Below, in pieces: positions 26,574 to 37,599 of a stretch of 64,000 bases of DNA (positions within the stretch are counted from its first letter, which is position 1; each line of letters opens with the position of its first letter). This DNA is from an uncultured Clostridia bacterium (GTDB lineage Bacteria; Bacillota; Clostridia; TANB77; CAG-508). The stretch covers positions 1-64,000 of the forward strand of contig CANRPX010000006.1 of NCBI GenBank assembly GCA_947632605.1, written 5' to 3'. The position numbers were made by a program, and so were the translations under genes. The notes below the pieces were generated by a model, which was not told the DNA's origin, ran no database searches, and saw nothing but the letters and a program-made list of their open reading frames with translations.

Positions 26574-28118
26574 TTATTTTGCATAATCAATTACTCTAGA
26601 TTCTCTAATAACATTAACTTTTATTTGTCCTGGATATTCCATTTCATTTTCTACTTTTTTAGCAACATCTCTAGCCATAATAACCATATCTGCATCAGAT
26701 ACTTTTTCTGGTTTTACTATTAATCTTACTTCACGTCCTGCTTGTATTGCAAATGACTTTTCAACACCTTCAAATGAATCTGCTATTTCTTCAAGTTTTT
26801 CTAGTCTCTTAATGTAAGATTCTAATGTTTCTCTTCTAGCTCCAGGTCTTGAAGCTGAAATTGCATCAGCGGCTTGTACTAAAACTGCTTCTAAAGTAAG
26901 TGGTTCAACATCTCCATGATGTGCTTCAACAGCATTGATTACATTTTCATTCTCTTTATATTTTCTAAGAATTTCAACACCTAATTCAACGTGTGTTCCT
27001 TCCATATCATGGTCTAATGCTTTTCCTAGGTCATGTAATAATCCAGCTCTTCTTGCTATTTTTGAATTTATTCCTAATTCTTCTGCCATTATTCTAGCTA
27101 AATTAGAAACTTCTATTGAATGATTTAATACATTTTGTCCATAACTTGTTCTGTATTTTAATTTTCCTATTAATTTTATTATATCTGGATGTAAATTATT
27201 TACACCTGTTTCTAAAGCTGCTCTTTCTCCTTCTTCTTTAATGGTTTCTGCAACTTCCTCTTTTGCTTTTTCAACCATTTCTTCAATTTTAGCAGGATGA
27301 ATTCTACCATCTTCAATTAATTTTTCAATAGCAATTCTTGCAACTTCTCTTCTTAATGGATCAAATCCAGAAATAATAACTGCCTCTGGTGTATCATCAA
27401 TGATTAAATCAATACCGGTAAGTGTTTCCAATGCTTTTATATTTCTTCCTTCTCTTCCTATAATTCTTCCTTTCATTTCATCATTTGGAAGAGCAACAAC
27501 AGATACTGTTGTTTCAGAAGTATGATCAGCTGCACATTTTTGAATAGCAAAACTAATTATTTCTCTTGCATTTTTTGTAGCATCTTCTTTAGCTTTTGCT
27601 TCCAATTCTCTGATAAGTGTAGCCTTCTCTTGAGTAATTTCTTTATCCAAATTGTTCAATAATTGTTGTTTTGCTTGTTCTTCAGTTAAACCTGAAATTC
27701 TTTGTAATTCTTCTAATTCTTTGTTGTAAACTTTTTCTAATTCTTCTTTTTGTTGTTCGTTTTCTGCATATTTTCTTTCAAGTTCTCTTTCTTTTCCTTC
27801 ACAAGCTGTTACTCTTTTTTCTAGGTTTTCTTCTTTTTGTATTAGTCTTCTTTCTTGTGTTTGTATGTCACCTCTTCTTTCTTTAATCTCTTGCTCTAAA
27901 TCATTTCTTATTTGTAGTACTTCTTCTTTTGCTTTAATTAATTCTTCTTTCTTTAAATTTTCAGCTTCTATCTTTACGCTTTCAATTAATCTTTTAGCTT
28001 CATTTTCGGCACTTTGAATTTTAGATTCTGCAACTTTTTTTCTAATGATTGACCCAATTGGAATAAAAATTACAGCTGAGATTAGAACAGTGGCAACGAT
28101 AATTAAAATTGTTTGCAT
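26574..28118 (-). CDS. rny: ribonuclease Y
   Basis: A 514-aa membrane-anchored endoribonuclease that starts mRNA decay in Firmicutes. It has an N-terminal TM helix (about 3-23), a long coiled coil (25-200), a KH domain ([23 protein letters not shown]) and an HD domain ([22 protein letters not shown]). GAGGT precedes ATG 28118. The YlbF partner of the RNase Y accessory complex is encoded at 56428-56763. Confidence 0.97.
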   Translation of the reverse strand: MQTILIIVATVLISAVIFIPIGSIIRKKVAESKIQSAENEAKRLIESVKIEAENLKKEELIKAKEEVLQIRNDLEQEIKERRGDIQTQERRLIQKEENLEKRVTACEGKERELERKYAENEQQKEELEKVYNKELEELQRISGLTEEQAKQQLLNNLDKEITQEKATLIRELEAKAKEDATKNAREIISFAIQKCAADHTSETTVSVVALPNDEMKGRIIGREGRNIKALETLTGIDLIIDDTPEAVIISGFDPLRREVARIAIEKLIEDGRIHPAKIEEMVEKAKEEVAETIKEEGERAALETGVNNLHPDIIKLIGKLKYRTSYGQNVLNHSIEVSNLARIMAEELGINSKIARRAGLLHDLGKALDHDMEGTHVELGVEILRKYKENENVINAVEAHHGDVEPLTLEAVLVQAADAISASRPGARRETLESYIKRLEKLEEIADSFEGVEKSFAIQAGREVRLIVKPEKVSDADMVIMARDVAKKVENEMEYPGQIKVNVIRESRVIDYAK

Positions 28119-28279
28119 AATTACATTTACCTCTTTTCTATTAAATTTTCAATGTACAACAAAATTATTCATAAATTAAGTCTATTTATATAATTTATAT
28201 TGTATTTTTTCCTACATTAATATTTTATATGTATTATTGCAAAGTGTCAAGTTTTTTATAAGAAAATTATGTAAATTTT

Positions 28280-29212
28280 CTATTCAAACATCTTATTTAT
28301 CGCCTTCTCAAAGATTTCTTTTGCAATATCATGTCCTGAAGGAATAATTTCTATGAATTTATTCATACAAACATTTGCGTTTATTTCCATAACAAAAATT
28401 TTTTCATCTGAAGTAACTGCGACATCAACACTAGCAAATTTTATATTTATTGCATTTCCAGCATTTATAGCAATTTTTTCAATTTGCTTAATATATTTAT
28501 CATTTTCATCAATTAATATTGGTTCTGCTCCATTATTTAAATTATGTTTCCATGATACTGTAACTTCTTCATTTTTTGACGGTATTTCATTTAAATTAAT
28601 ATTTCTATTAATTTGTAATTTCATTTTTTTATATTTTTGATCAATTAATTCTTTTATTGTATGAACTCCGTCTCCTATTACATAAGGTTTTTTCTTTTTA
28701 TATGCATATATAATTTCTCCACATAAAAATATAACTCTATATTCATAATCTATATCCATATATGGACATGCACTCAAAGTATCATTTTCTTCAAATAATT
28801 TTAAAACAACTTCTTTAATTTCTTCTTCACTTGAGCAAAAATATACATCTTTTCCCTCACAAGAATTATTTGCTTTTATTACTATTTGATTATTAGATTC
28901 TTTTAAAAGTTTAATTGCCTCATTCAAAAATTTTTGATTATAATAAGCACTTCTAGTTTTTGGATTAAATATCATTTTATGTGGTATTGTAGGTACATTA
29001 TTAGAATTTAAAACTTCATAAGTTGCAAATTTATCTGAAGCAATATTGTAAGATGTAGAACTATTTAAATCAAATTGATATCCTATTATATTTCTTTTTT
29101 TACCATTTTTAATTAATTCTCTTATCCAACCATAAGAAAGTTCTTTTTGTTTAATATCTTTTTCACTACATATTTCATCAATTATTTTGTAAAATGGCTT
29201 ATGCTTTTCCAT
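28280..29212 (-). CDS. ATP-grasp family protein
   Basis: A 310-aa enzyme with the ATP-grasp fold. It shows IVIKANNSCEGKDVYF (ATP-binding Lys and Gly-rich loop), YRVIFLCGEIIYAYKKKKPYVIGDG (RimK/cyanophycin-synthetase-like central region) and a metal-binding EINANVCMNKFIE. The region after DGVHTIKELID resembles cyanophycin synthetase and glutathione synthetase ligases, but it is much shorter than cyanophycin synthetase and has no Mur-ligase domain. It probably ligates an amino acid or peptide. The exact substrate cannot be told. It is monocistronic. Confidence 0.8.
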   Translation of the reverse strand: MEKHKPFYKIIDEICSEKDIKQKELSYGWIRELIKNGKKRNIIGYQFDLNSSTSYNIASDKFATYEVLNSNNVPTIPHKMIFNPKTRSAYYNQKFLNEAIKLLKESNNQIVIKANNSCEGKDVYFCSSEEEIKEVVLKLFEENDTLSACPYMDIDYEYRVIFLCGEIIYAYKKKKPYVIGDGVHTIKELIDQKYKKMKLQINRNINLNEIPSKNEEVTVSWKHNLNNGAEPILIDENDKYIKQIEKIAINAGNAINIKFASVDVAVTSDEKIFVMEINANVCMNKFIEIIPSGHDIAKEIFEKAINKMFE

Positions 29213-29234
29213 ATTTTTCCCTTCTTTTATAAAT

Positions 29235-29281
29235 AAAAGCGAACTTTAAACTTAAGATTTAAAAAGTTAAAATTCGCTTTT
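29235..29281 (-). terminator. terminator of the murB-yvcK-debranching operon
   Basis: An 18-19-bp imperfect stem (29235-29253 with 29264-29281) just after the debranching-enzyme stop codon. Confidence 0.7.
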
Positions 29282-29289
29282 GTATATTA

Positions 29290-31323
29290 TTATATTTTAC
29301 TTACAATTCTTAAAACTTCTGAAACACTCCAAGCTTGTGAAAATGCTCCACCTGGTTTAAATGGTGTTTCTGCATCATATACTTCAGAAATTGTTCCTAC
29401 TGCTTGTGAATGATAAATCTCTGTTTTAAAAGTATTATAAGTATTTTTTATAAATTTTTCATATTCTATTTTTAATCTTTCTTTTTCTAATCTATCTTTT
29501 TCATCATCTATTATATTTTTTAAGGCATTTTCATATATTCCTAATAACCAAACCCATATAGTTCCTTGATGATAAGCAGAATCTCTTTCATAAGCATTTC
29601 CTTTGTAATATGGAATATATTCTTTTTCTTCTTTTGCTAAAGTTCTAAGTCCATATTTTGTTAATAATTTATCAGTAACAGTTTTAAATATAGATTTACC
29701 AATTACTGATGAAGGTTTTATTACAGGATATGTTGTAGAAATTGCAAATAATTGATTTGGTCTTATTTTTTCATCTCCGATAACATCATATAATGAATCA
29801 CGTTTTTTATTATAAAATTGCTTTTCAAATTGTTTTTTATGATTATTTGCTATTTTTTTATATTCTTCAGAAATTTCTTTTTCTCCGAATTTTTTTGACA
29901 AACTTTCTAAAGTTTTCAAAGCATTATAATAAAGTGCATTTAATTCAACAACTTTTCCATTTCTAGGAGTAATAGCTTTATCTCCAATTTTAACATCCAT
30001 CCAAGTATTTTGAGTAGATGAAGTACCAGAACATAATAGTCCATCCTCTGAAACATAAATATTATTATTATCTAATGTAATTCCTGAACGATAAAATTTT
30101 ATTATTTCTTTTAGCCTTTCATAAATATTTTCTTTTATAAAATCATAATCTTTTACATATTGTAAAAACTTATTAGTTGCCTCAAATAACAATAAAGATG
30201 CATCAGCACTATTATATAGTGGTCTATTATCAAATCCAGAATATCCATTTGGAACAAGTCCAAATTTAATATCCCTAGTAAATGTTAATAATATTTCTTT
30301 TGCTAAATCGTATCTTTTTGTAACTAGAAAAATTCCTTCAAAAGCTATTAAAGTATCTCTTCCCCAATCTAAAAACCAAGGAAATCCTGCAATAAGTGAA
30401 TGAGTACCAAAAGCAGGTCTATTAAGAATAAAAGTATCTGATGCAACAATTAGATCTTTTATAAATTCATTATATTCTTTCTCTTGTTTTGTTAATTTCG
30501 TTTTATTTTTTATTAATCCTGTTTTATTTATAATTGATTTTAATCTTTTTATTTCTTCTTCAAAAACCTTATCACTATTTACTTGTTCTGTATTGTCCTC
30601 TAATGATGCAACAAAAGTAATTTCTTTCGTTTCTTTTGGTTTTATTTTTATTTCATATCTTCCTGGTATTATTAAATCTTCTTTTGGATCAAATCCTCTT
30701 TCTTCTTCTTTTAAATAAAACATATCTTTAAAAGTATCATTATAATGTTTTATATATTCACCATCACTTGAAAAAATATATAGTGGTACATTGGCATTTC
30801 CATCTATTTCTATTCTAACTTTATTGTTATCATTTTTTTGTTTTAATTCAAACTCATGATTTGTAATCATCTGATGAAAATCTCTAAAAGTAATAATAGG
30901 TGTTAATTTAAAAACAGATTCTTTTATTCCATTTTTTATTTTATATTTAATAACTACTGTATTTCTTCCATATACCATAGAAATTGTTTTTTCTATTTTT
31001 ACATCTTCTATTTTATAAGTAAAAACTGGAAGAAAATCTTTTTCAAATTTTTCTAAATGTTTATATCCTTCTGAAATATAATTTTCACATACATTTGTAA
31101 ATAAATTATATTCTCCTCTTTCTATTGATATACTTTCATCTACTTTTGAAAGTATCAAATGTCTTTGTGCAGGAGGATTTAAAGGAGCTATCAATAATCC
31201 ATGATATCTTCTTGTATTTGCTCCTACAACAGTTGAAGAAGCAAATCCTCCTATTCCATTTGAAATTATCCATTCTTTATTTAAACATTCTTTTAAATCA
31301 ATTTGTTTTTTAGTTATTTTCAT
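29290..31323 (-). CDS. glycogen debranching enzyme (amylo-alpha-1,6-glucosidase type)
   Basis: A 677-aa protein. The N-terminal beta domain (EWIISNGIGGFASSTVVGANTRRYHGLLIA) is that of GDE_N. The C-terminal (alpha/alpha)6 catalytic domain shows FPWFLDWGRDTLIAFEGIFLV, VPNGYSGFDNRPLYNSADAS and YHQGTIWVWLLGIYENAL. It hydrolyses alpha-1,6 branches during glycogen or maltodextrin breakdown. GAGGT precedes ATG 31323. Third gene after murB and yvcK, an unusual pairing, since the other glycogen genes are at 58-62 kb. Confidence 0.92.
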   Translation of the reverse strand: MKITKKQIDLKECLNKEWIISNGIGGFASSTVVGANTRRYHGLLIAPLNPPAQRHLILSKVDESISIERGEYNLFTNVCENYISEGYKHLEKFEKDFLPVFTYKIEDVKIEKTISMVYGRNTVVIKYKIKNGIKESVFKLTPIITFRDFHQMITNHEFELKQKNDNNKVRIEIDGNANVPLYIFSSDGEYIKHYNDTFKDMFYLKEEERGFDPKEDLIIPGRYEIKIKPKETKEITFVASLEDNTEQVNSDKVFEEEIKRLKSIINKTGLIKNKTKLTKQEKEYNEFIKDLIVASDTFILNRPAFGTHSLIAGFPWFLDWGRDTLIAFEGIFLVTKRYDLAKEILLTFTRDIKFGLVPNGYSGFDNRPLYNSADASLLLFEATNKFLQYVKDYDFIKENIYERLKEIIKFYRSGITLDNNNIYVSEDGLLCSGTSSTQNTWMDVKIGDKAITPRNGKVVELNALYYNALKTLESLSKKFGEKEISEEYKKIANNHKKQFEKQFYNKKRDSLYDVIGDEKIRPNQLFAISTTYPVIKPSSVIGKSIFKTVTDKLLTKYGLRTLAKEEKEYIPYYKGNAYERDSAYHQGTIWVWLLGIYENALKNIIDDEKDRLEKERLKIEYEKFIKNTYNTFKTEIYHSQAVGTISEVYDAETPFKPGGAFSQAWSVSEVLRIVSKI

Positions 31324-31340
31324 TAGTATTTTTACCTCTT

Positions 31341-32921
31341 CTATTTATTTCTTTTGCCACCTCTTCTTCTTGGTCCCGTTCTACTAAAGTTGTTTTCTTT
31401 TATTTTTTCTGATTGTTCTTCTATTTTTTCAATTTGTTTTGCAATTTTTCTGTTTTCAATAATTTTAGCATCTGTGTTTTGAATAGATTTAAATCTATCA
31501 CTATATTTTTCTTTAAATTTACTTGGCCTATTATCTTCTTTTGGTTTTATTATTCCTAATTTTCCTTTTGAAACTTTTGCTAAAGCTTTTTGTTCTTTTT
31601 GTTGTAATTTTTTCTGTTCTTTTAAAACAGATTGTAATAATAAATATTGTGTATCATTTTGCATATCATGGAATTTTAAATCATTACAAATCATTTCTAT
31701 TATTGTTGAAGCAACAATATCAGAATTATGCATAATTTTTCCATCTTTTACACATGACATATTTCTTTGTATAAGTTTTACATTAAATTCACTTAATTTC
31801 TTATTGTCAATATCTACTATATCTGAGCCTTCTTTATTATATTTTCTAATGTATTCAGGAATAACCTCTCCAGTATCTGCTAAACAATAATCAATTATTC
31901 CACTACCTATATGTTCTTGTAAAACCCTTAAATGGTCTGATACAGTAAAATCATCTGTTTGTCCTGGTTCTGTCATTATATTAGAAATATAATATTTTGT
32001 AGCTTTGCTATCTTTTATTTCTCTTGCAATATTTCTTACTAATAAATTTGGTAAAACATTTGTATATAAACTTCCAGGTCCTATAATTATTACATCAGCA
32101 TCTTCAATTGCTTCTACAACACCAGGAGCTGGTTTGCAGTTAGATGGTGATATGTATATTCTATTAATTCTTTCTTTTTTGCTAGCTACTACTTCTGCAA
32201 TTCTATCTTTTTGTTTTATAGTAGTACCATCTGCAAGTTCTGCACATATAGTTATTTCATCAAGAGTAACAGGTATAACTGATCCAGAAATATTTAAAAC
32301 ATCTTTACTTTTGTAAATAGCTTCTGCTATATTTCCATATATTTCAGTCATAGCAACAAAATATATATCACTAAAATTTAGACCTCTTAATCTTTCATGT
32401 CTAAAATTCAAGTCCATAAGACTTTTCATTTCATTTTGATTACTTGAAATTGAAACTAATGCATCTTTTATATCTTTTCTAGCATTTGCAGAAACATTTC
32501 CATAATCAGACATAGTAACTATTGCTGTAATATTATTAGTATAATGTTTAAATCCTTCAATAATATTGTTTAAGCCTTGTCCACCACCAATAATAACAAC
32601 TTTTGGTCCTTCTTCATAAACATTTCTATTAAAAATTAAAGATTTTATATTTGATTGTGCCTGTCTTCCTTTTTCAGAAGTATTATTTGCTTCTATTATT
32701 AATTCTAAGCTTCTTTTTTGTATAAAAATAACACTAGTAACTATTGCTATAAATCCTATAATAAATATAACTATCGTTTTTCCTAATTCAAAAAATGATA
32801 TCTCCTCTGATACTAATATTTTTGAAATTCCATAACAAGTTAATATAACTCCTACAATTATTAAAAGAATCCATCTCTTAACTTTTGTGCTTCCTTTAAA
32901 CCATTCAAAAAAAGATTTCAT
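31341..32921 (-). CDS. yvcK: YvcK/CofD-like gluconeogenesis and cell-shape factor, membrane-anchored form
   Basis: A 526-aa protein. Two N-terminal TM helices (about 18-36 and 45-68) precede the CofD-like fold with GGGQGLNNIIEGFKHY, TMSDYGNVSANARKDI and ITICAELADGTTI. YvcK proteins bind UDP-GlcNAc and support growth and PBP1 localisation on gluconeogenic carbon. The Lys/Arg-rich tail (SRTGPRRRGGKRNK) is an extension. The start ATG overlaps the murB stop (ATGA), so translation is coupled to a UDP-GlcNAc-using enzyme. Confidence 0.92.
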   Translation of the reverse strand: MKSFFEWFKGSTKVKRWILLIIVGVILTCYGISKILVSEEISFFELGKTIVIFIIGFIAIVTSVIFIQKRSLELIIEANNTSEKGRQAQSNIKSLIFNRNVYEEGPKVVIIGGGQGLNNIIEGFKHYTNNITAIVTMSDYGNVSANARKDIKDALVSISSNQNEMKSLMDLNFRHERLRGLNFSDIYFVAMTEIYGNIAEAIYKSKDVLNISGSVIPVTLDEITICAELADGTTIKQKDRIAEVVASKKERINRIYISPSNCKPAPGVVEAIEDADVIIIGPGSLYTNVLPNLLVRNIAREIKDSKATKYYISNIMTEPGQTDDFTVSDHLRVLQEHIGSGIIDYCLADTGEVIPEYIRKYNKEGSDIVDIDNKKLSEFNVKLIQRNMSCVKDGKIMHNSDIVASTIIEMICNDLKFHDMQNDTQYLLLQSVLKEQKKLQQKEQKALAKVSKGKLGIIKPKEDNRPSKFKEKYSDRFKSIQNTDAKIIENRKIAKQIEKIEEQSEKIKENNFSRTGPRRRGGKRNK

Positions 32922-33838
32922 TGTTTTTCCTCTCCTAAAACTAATATTTCTAATTCAATTTCTAGTTTAAATTTTTCTTTTACTTCGTTTTTTATATGTT
33001 CTATTAATTCTAGAACATCTTTTGCAGTTGCCTTTCCTTTATTTATGATAAAACCAGCATGTTTTGTTGAAATTTCAGCATCTCCTATACTGTAACCTTT
33101 TAATCCACAATCATCAATCATTTTAGCTGTTGGCATTCCTTCTGCTCTTTTAAAAATACTTCCAGCATTTGGATATTCTAATGGTTGGTGCTCTTTTCTT
33201 GATTTCGTATATTCTTCTATTTTTGCTTCAATTTCATTCTTATTTCCTTTTTGTAGTTTTAAAGTAGAATCTAAAATGATTCCTTCTGTTTTTTCAAAAA
33301 TGCTATTTCTATACTCAAATTTATGCTCATCTAAAGTTAATGTTTTTATTTTTCCATCATAAGTAATATATCTTGTTTTTACTACAATATCTTTCATTTC
33401 CCTACCGTATGCACCAGCATTCATTCTTATTGCTCCACCTAAAGTACCAGGAATTCCTGATAAGAATTCTAATCCTTCTATTTCTTCTTTTAAAGCAATA
33501 GCTGATAATGTAGCAAGTGGCATTCCGGCTTCTGCTGTAATTAGAATTTCATTAGCATTTTTTCTTATTTTGAAGTCTTTTAGTTCAAGTTTTATTACAA
33601 CTCCTCTAATTCCACCATCTCTTACTAATACATTTGTACCATTTCCTAAAATTACAAAATTGATTTTATATTTTTTTATCAAATCTAAAACTTTTTTTAA
33701 TTCTTGAATTGTATTTATTAATATAAAATAATCTGCTTTTCCACCAATTTTAAAAGATGTGTGTTTAGACATTGGCTCATCTATATATATTTTTTTCTTA
33801 TCTATGATTTGTTGTAAATTTTCCTCAAAATCTACCAT
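32918..33838 (-). CDS. murB: UDP-N-acetylenolpyruvoylglucosamine reductase
   Basis: A 306-aa FAD enzyme that makes UDP-MurNAc from enolpyruvyl-UDP-GlcNAc with NADPH. Motifs are FVILGNGTNVLVRDGG and GIPGTLGGAIRMNAGAYG (FAD binding), and YPNAGSIFKR with the Ser proton donor. It is the type IIb form (the YRNSIF loop is present without long inserts). AGGAAGG precedes ATG 33838. First gene of murB-yvcK-debranching enzyme. Confidence 0.96.
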   Translation of the reverse strand: MVDFEENLQQIIDKKKIYIDEPMSKHTSFKIGGKADYFILINTIQELKKVLDLIKKYKINFVILGNGTNVLVRDGGIRGVVIKLELKDFKIRKNANEILITAEAGMPLATLSAIALKEEIEGLEFLSGIPGTLGGAIRMNAGAYGREMKDIVVKTRYITYDGKIKTLTLDEHKFEYRNSIFEKTEGIILDSTLKLQKGNKNEIEAKIEEYTKSRKEHQPLEYPNAGSIFKRAEGMPTAKMIDDCGLKGYSIGDAEISTKHAGFIINKGKATAKDVLELIEHIKNEVKEKFKLEIELEILVLGEEKQ

Positions 33839-33963
33839 CTACAAATTTTCCTTCCTGCTAGTAATATCCTAAAATATTATATGCTAAAAACGCACACAGT
33901 AATACTATCATTTTTCTGCCTTTTTTACAATACTAAAAGTAAATTTGTAACATTACAAAAATA

Positions 33964-33993
33964 AAAAAGGGATAGATTTTTTCTATCCCCATT
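33964..33993 (-). terminator. terminator of the GT2 gene
   Basis: Stem GGGATAG/CTATCCC (33969-33975 with 33983-33989), flanked by A- and T-runs, just after the stop of the gene ending at 34014. Confidence 0.7.
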
Positions 33994-34013
33994 TTAACTT
34001 TATTTTATATGAA

Positions 34014-35255
34014 CTAAATAGTTGTTTCTTGTTTTACTTCTTGAATGTTTATATCTCTAACATGTTCGATTTTTTCCCATTTTGTATTAGGTTTTACGAT
34101 ACATTTAATATTTATTGCTATCCAAGAACCTAAGAATAATGGGTAACAAATTATTGCTTTAAGCATTGGTTTTATTTTTCTTTTATCTAATGCCATAATA
34201 GCAGTTCCTGTAATAACTGGTAAAATAAATGTTGCTATTAAATATCTTGCGTAATTTCCAATTAATTCTGCTGCTGTCATTTCTGCACCTAAATAAAGTA
34301 GTCCGTTAATTCCTAATAAAACAAAAGTTAATATCATCATAGGAATACCAAACATATATAATAAACCATCAAAATTCATAAGTGTTTTATGTTCTACTAC
34401 ACCTTTTGCTAAATCTTTAGTGTAGTTTTTCATGCATTGAAGATGTCCAACTGTCCATCTAGAACGTTGTGACCAACTTTGATCAAAATGAACTGGTTGT
34501 TCATCATAAACAATAGCATCTGTTGCCCATCCTAATTTTTTTCCTTTTGCAATATTTATTAAAGAGAATTCAATATCTTCTGTTAAAGTAATTGTTTGCC
34601 ATCCATTAGGTTTTACAACATCAAATTTTACCATAAAACCTGTTCCATTTATTAATGGTGATAATCCTAAATTATATCTTGCTAAATGATAAAATCTATT
34701 CATCATCCAATAAAATATTGCATATCCTCCTGTAATCCAAGAGTCAGTAGGATTTTTGATATCTCTATAACCTTGCACAATTTCTTCACCTTGGCAAAGT
34801 TTCTTATTCATATTTTTTAAGAAGTTTTTATCAACAATATTGTCAGCATCAAATACACAAAAAGCATCATAATCTGCATTTTCTTCTATTTTTTGTTTTA
34901 AAAACCAATTTAATGCATAACCTTTTGTTTTATGTTCTTCATCAAATCTTTTTAAAACTTTAGCTCCTGCATCTTTAGCAATTTCTGCTGTTGCATCTGT
35001 ACAGTTATCAGCTATAACGTATATATCATATAATTCTTTTGGATAATTTTGTGCTTTCAAACTTTCTACTAAGTTTTTAATAACAGTTTCTTCATTATGT
35101 GCTGGAACTATTGCCATAAATTTATGATCTTTTTCTACTAATAGTTTTTTATCTTTTAATTTTATTAATGAACAAAAACTAACTACAATTTGATATGCCC
35201 AATATATTGTTATTAGCCATATCAACGCTTGTTGTAAAAGATATAAATACTTCAT
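34014..35255 (-). CDS. membrane glycosyltransferase family 2 (BcsA/HAS-like)
   Basis: A 413-aa processive-type glycosyltransferase. It has an N-terminal TM helix, then the GT-A domain with AIVPAHNEE, VFDADN (DxD), LTEDIEF (catalytic TED) and QRSRW (Q-x-x-RW), then three to four C-terminal TM helices. The motif set matches enzymes that polymerise and export beta-linked polysaccharides. The product is unknown. The start is ATG 35255 (MKYLYLL): GAGG lies 7 nt upstream and would be inside the longer track ORF. It is monocistronic. Confidence 0.88.
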   Translation of the reverse strand: MKYLYLLQQALIWLITIYWAYQIVVSFCSLIKLKDKKLLVEKDHKFMAIVPAHNEETVIKNLVESLKAQNYPKELYDIYVIADNCTDATAEIAKDAGAKVLKRFDEEHKTKGYALNWFLKQKIEENADYDAFCVFDADNIVDKNFLKNMNKKLCQGEEIVQGYRDIKNPTDSWITGGYAIFYWMMNRFYHLARYNLGLSPLINGTGFMVKFDVVKPNGWQTITLTEDIEFSLINIAKGKKLGWATDAIVYDEQPVHFDQSWSQRSRWTVGHLQCMKNYTKDLAKGVVEHKTLMNFDGLLYMFGIPMMILTFVLLGINGLLYLGAEMTAAELIGNYARYLIATFILPVITGTAIMALDKRKIKPMLKAIICYPLFLGSWIAINIKCIVKPNTKWEKIEHVRDINIQEVKQETTI

Positions 35256-35462
35256 TTTTAAACCTCTTTTCATTTGGTTTTGTTATACGAATTTTTTCTT
35301 CATACACTTTTTTTATTATAGCATTTTGTGGAAAATTTTTCAAGTTTTTTTGAAAAATTTAATAATTTTGGAAATGCTATTATTTCTAGTGTTTTCACAT
35401 TTTATTATACTTTTTTTATATGATTTTATTATTCCAATTATATGCAAAAAATAATTTTTATT

Positions 35463-37571
35463 TTATTCTTCACTATATAAATCTTTTCTTGTTAAATTAA
35501 TTCTACCTTGATCATCTATTTCGTAAACTTTAACTGTAACTTCATCACCAATTTTTAAAACATCTTCAACTTTATTTATTCTTTCTTTTGAGATTTTTGA
35601 AATATGAAGTAATCCTTCTTTTCCTCCACCCAAATCTATAAATGCACCAAAAGTAGCAATTCTTGTAACTTTTCCAGTATAAATTCCATCTACTTCAATT
35701 TCTCTAGTTATTTCTTCAATAATTCCTTCTGCTTTTCTTGCAGCTTCTATATCATCTGAATAAATAAATACAGATCCATCTTCTTCAATATCAATTTTAA
35801 CTCCAGTTTCTTCAATAATTTTATTAATAACTTTTCCTCCAGAACCAATAACATCTTTGATTTTTTCTGGATTAATTTGCATATTAATAATTTTTGGAGC
35901 ATATTTTGAAATTTCTTTTCTAGGTTCTGATATTTGTGGAAGCATTATTTCATCTAAAATATATGCTCTTGCTTTTGCTGTTCTTTCAAAAGCTTCTGCT
36001 ATAATTTCATAACTTAATCCATCTACTTTAATATCTACTTGAATTGCTGTAATTCCATCTTTTGTTCCACCAACTTTAAAATCCATATCTCCAAAGAAAT
36101 CTTCAATTCCTTGAATATCAGTTATAACAACATATTTACTTGGATCGTTTTCATCTGTAATTAATCCTGTTGATATACCTGCAACTGGTTTTTTTATTGG
36201 AACACCTGCATCCATTAATGCTAAAGTAGATGCACAAATACTTCCTTGTGATGTAGAACCATTTGAACTTAATATTTCAGATACAACTCTTATTGAATAA
36301 GGAAATTCTTCTACACTTGGAAGAACAGGAACTAATGCTTTTTCAGCTAATGCACCATGTCCTATTTCTCTTCTTCCAGGACCTCTAGAAGATTTTGCTT
36401 CACCAACACTGTATCCTGGGAAATTATATTGATGCATATATCTTTTTGATTCTTCTGTATCTAATCCATCTAATATTTGTTCTTCACTTTTCATTCCTAA
36501 AGTAACTATTGACATTACTTGTGTTCTACCTCTATTAAATAAGCTACTGCCATGAACTCTAGGAATTAATCCTACTTCACAAGATAAAGGTCTTATATCA
36601 TATATTCCCCTACCATCAACTCTTTTTCCTTCTTCTAGTATTAATTTTCTAACTGTTTTCTTTTCCAATTTATATATAGCATCTGCAATAGCTGTTTTAT
36701 CTTCTTCAGCTTTTTCTTCTCCATATTTTTCAATGTACCAATTTTTAACATCTTCAGAAAGCTTGTCTATTTTTTCATCTCTTTCTGGTTTGTCTGGTGT
36801 TTGAACATCTTGTTTCATTCTTTCTGAAAATTCATTTGCTATTACTTCATAAACTTCTTCATTTACAGCAAAAGATGTATATTCAAATTTTGGTTTTCCA
36901 ATCTCATCTTTTATTTTTTGTATAAATTCGCATACTTTTTTAATTTCAACATGTGCTGTTTTAATTGCCTCTAACATTGTATTATCAGGAATTTCATCAG
37001 CTCCAGCTTCTATCATAGCTATTTTATCTTTAGTTCCTGCAACAGTTAATGTTAGTCTACTATTTTTTCTTTGTTCTTCAGTAGGATTTATAACTATTTT
37101 GTCATCAACATATCCTACTGCAACAGCTGCTGTTGGTCCTCCAAAAGGTATATCAGATATTGAAAGTGCAGCAGAAGTTCCTATCATACTACAAACTTCT
37201 GGTGAACAATCTTGTTCTACTGATAAAACTAAACAACTAACAACAACATCATTTCTAAAATCTTTTGGAAATAATGGTCTAATTGGTCTATCAATTGCTC
37301 TAGCAGTTAAAATTGCTTTATCTGTTGGTTTTCCTTCTCTTTTTGTAAAACTACCTGGTATTTTTCCAACAGCATATAACCTTTCTTCATAATCTACTGA
37401 AAGTGGAAAGAAATCTATTCCTTCTTTTGGTTCTTTAGAAGCAGTAACATTAACTAATACTGTTGTTTCTCCATATTTTACAAGTACGCTTCCATTAGCA
37501 AGTCCTGCCATTTTTCCTGTTTCAATAGTAAGTGTTCTTCCAGCTAACTCCATACTATAAGTTTTAAACAT
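35463..37571 (-). CDS. pnp: polynucleotide phosphorylase
   Basis: A 702-aa 3'-5' phosphorolytic exoribonuclease. It has two RNase PH domains (GSVLVKYGETTVLV and LFNRGRTQVMSIVTLG, the second with FMDFKVGGTKDGIT-like DMDFKVAGT region), a KH domain (DVIGSGGKVINKIIEETG) and an S1 domain (YTGKVTRIATFGAFIDLG). AGGAGG precedes ATG 37571. Its leader contains a long stem-loop (37600-37689), a likely feedback control element. Confidence 0.97.
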   Translation of the reverse strand: MFKTYSMELAGRTLTIETGKMAGLANGSVLVKYGETTVLVNVTASKEPKEGIDFFPLSVDYEERLYAVGKIPGSFTKREGKPTDKAILTARAIDRPIRPLFPKDFRNDVVVSCLVLSVEQDCSPEVCSMIGTSAALSISDIPFGGPTAAVAVGYVDDKIVINPTEEQRKNSRLTLTVAGTKDKIAMIEAGADEIPDNTMLEAIKTAHVEIKKVCEFIQKIKDEIGKPKFEYTSFAVNEEVYEVIANEFSERMKQDVQTPDKPERDEKIDKLSEDVKNWYIEKYGEEKAEEDKTAIADAIYKLEKKTVRKLILEEGKRVDGRGIYDIRPLSCEVGLIPRVHGSSLFNRGRTQVMSIVTLGMKSEEQILDGLDTEESKRYMHQYNFPGYSVGEAKSSRGPGRREIGHGALAEKALVPVLPSVEEFPYSIRVVSEILSSNGSTSQGSICASTLALMDAGVPIKKPVAGISTGLITDENDPSKYVVITDIQGIEDFFGDMDFKVGGTKDGITAIQVDIKVDGLSYEIIAEAFERTAKARAYILDEIMLPQISEPRKEISKYAPKIINMQINPEKIKDVIGSGGKVINKIIEETGVKIDIEEDGSVFIYSDDIEAARKAEGIIEEITREIEVDGIYTGKVTRIATFGAFIDLGGGKEGLLHISKISKERINKVEDVLKIGDEVTVKVYEIDDQGRINLTRKDLYSEE

Positions 37572-37599
37572 TTTTACATTCCTCCTATAAATTAAATTT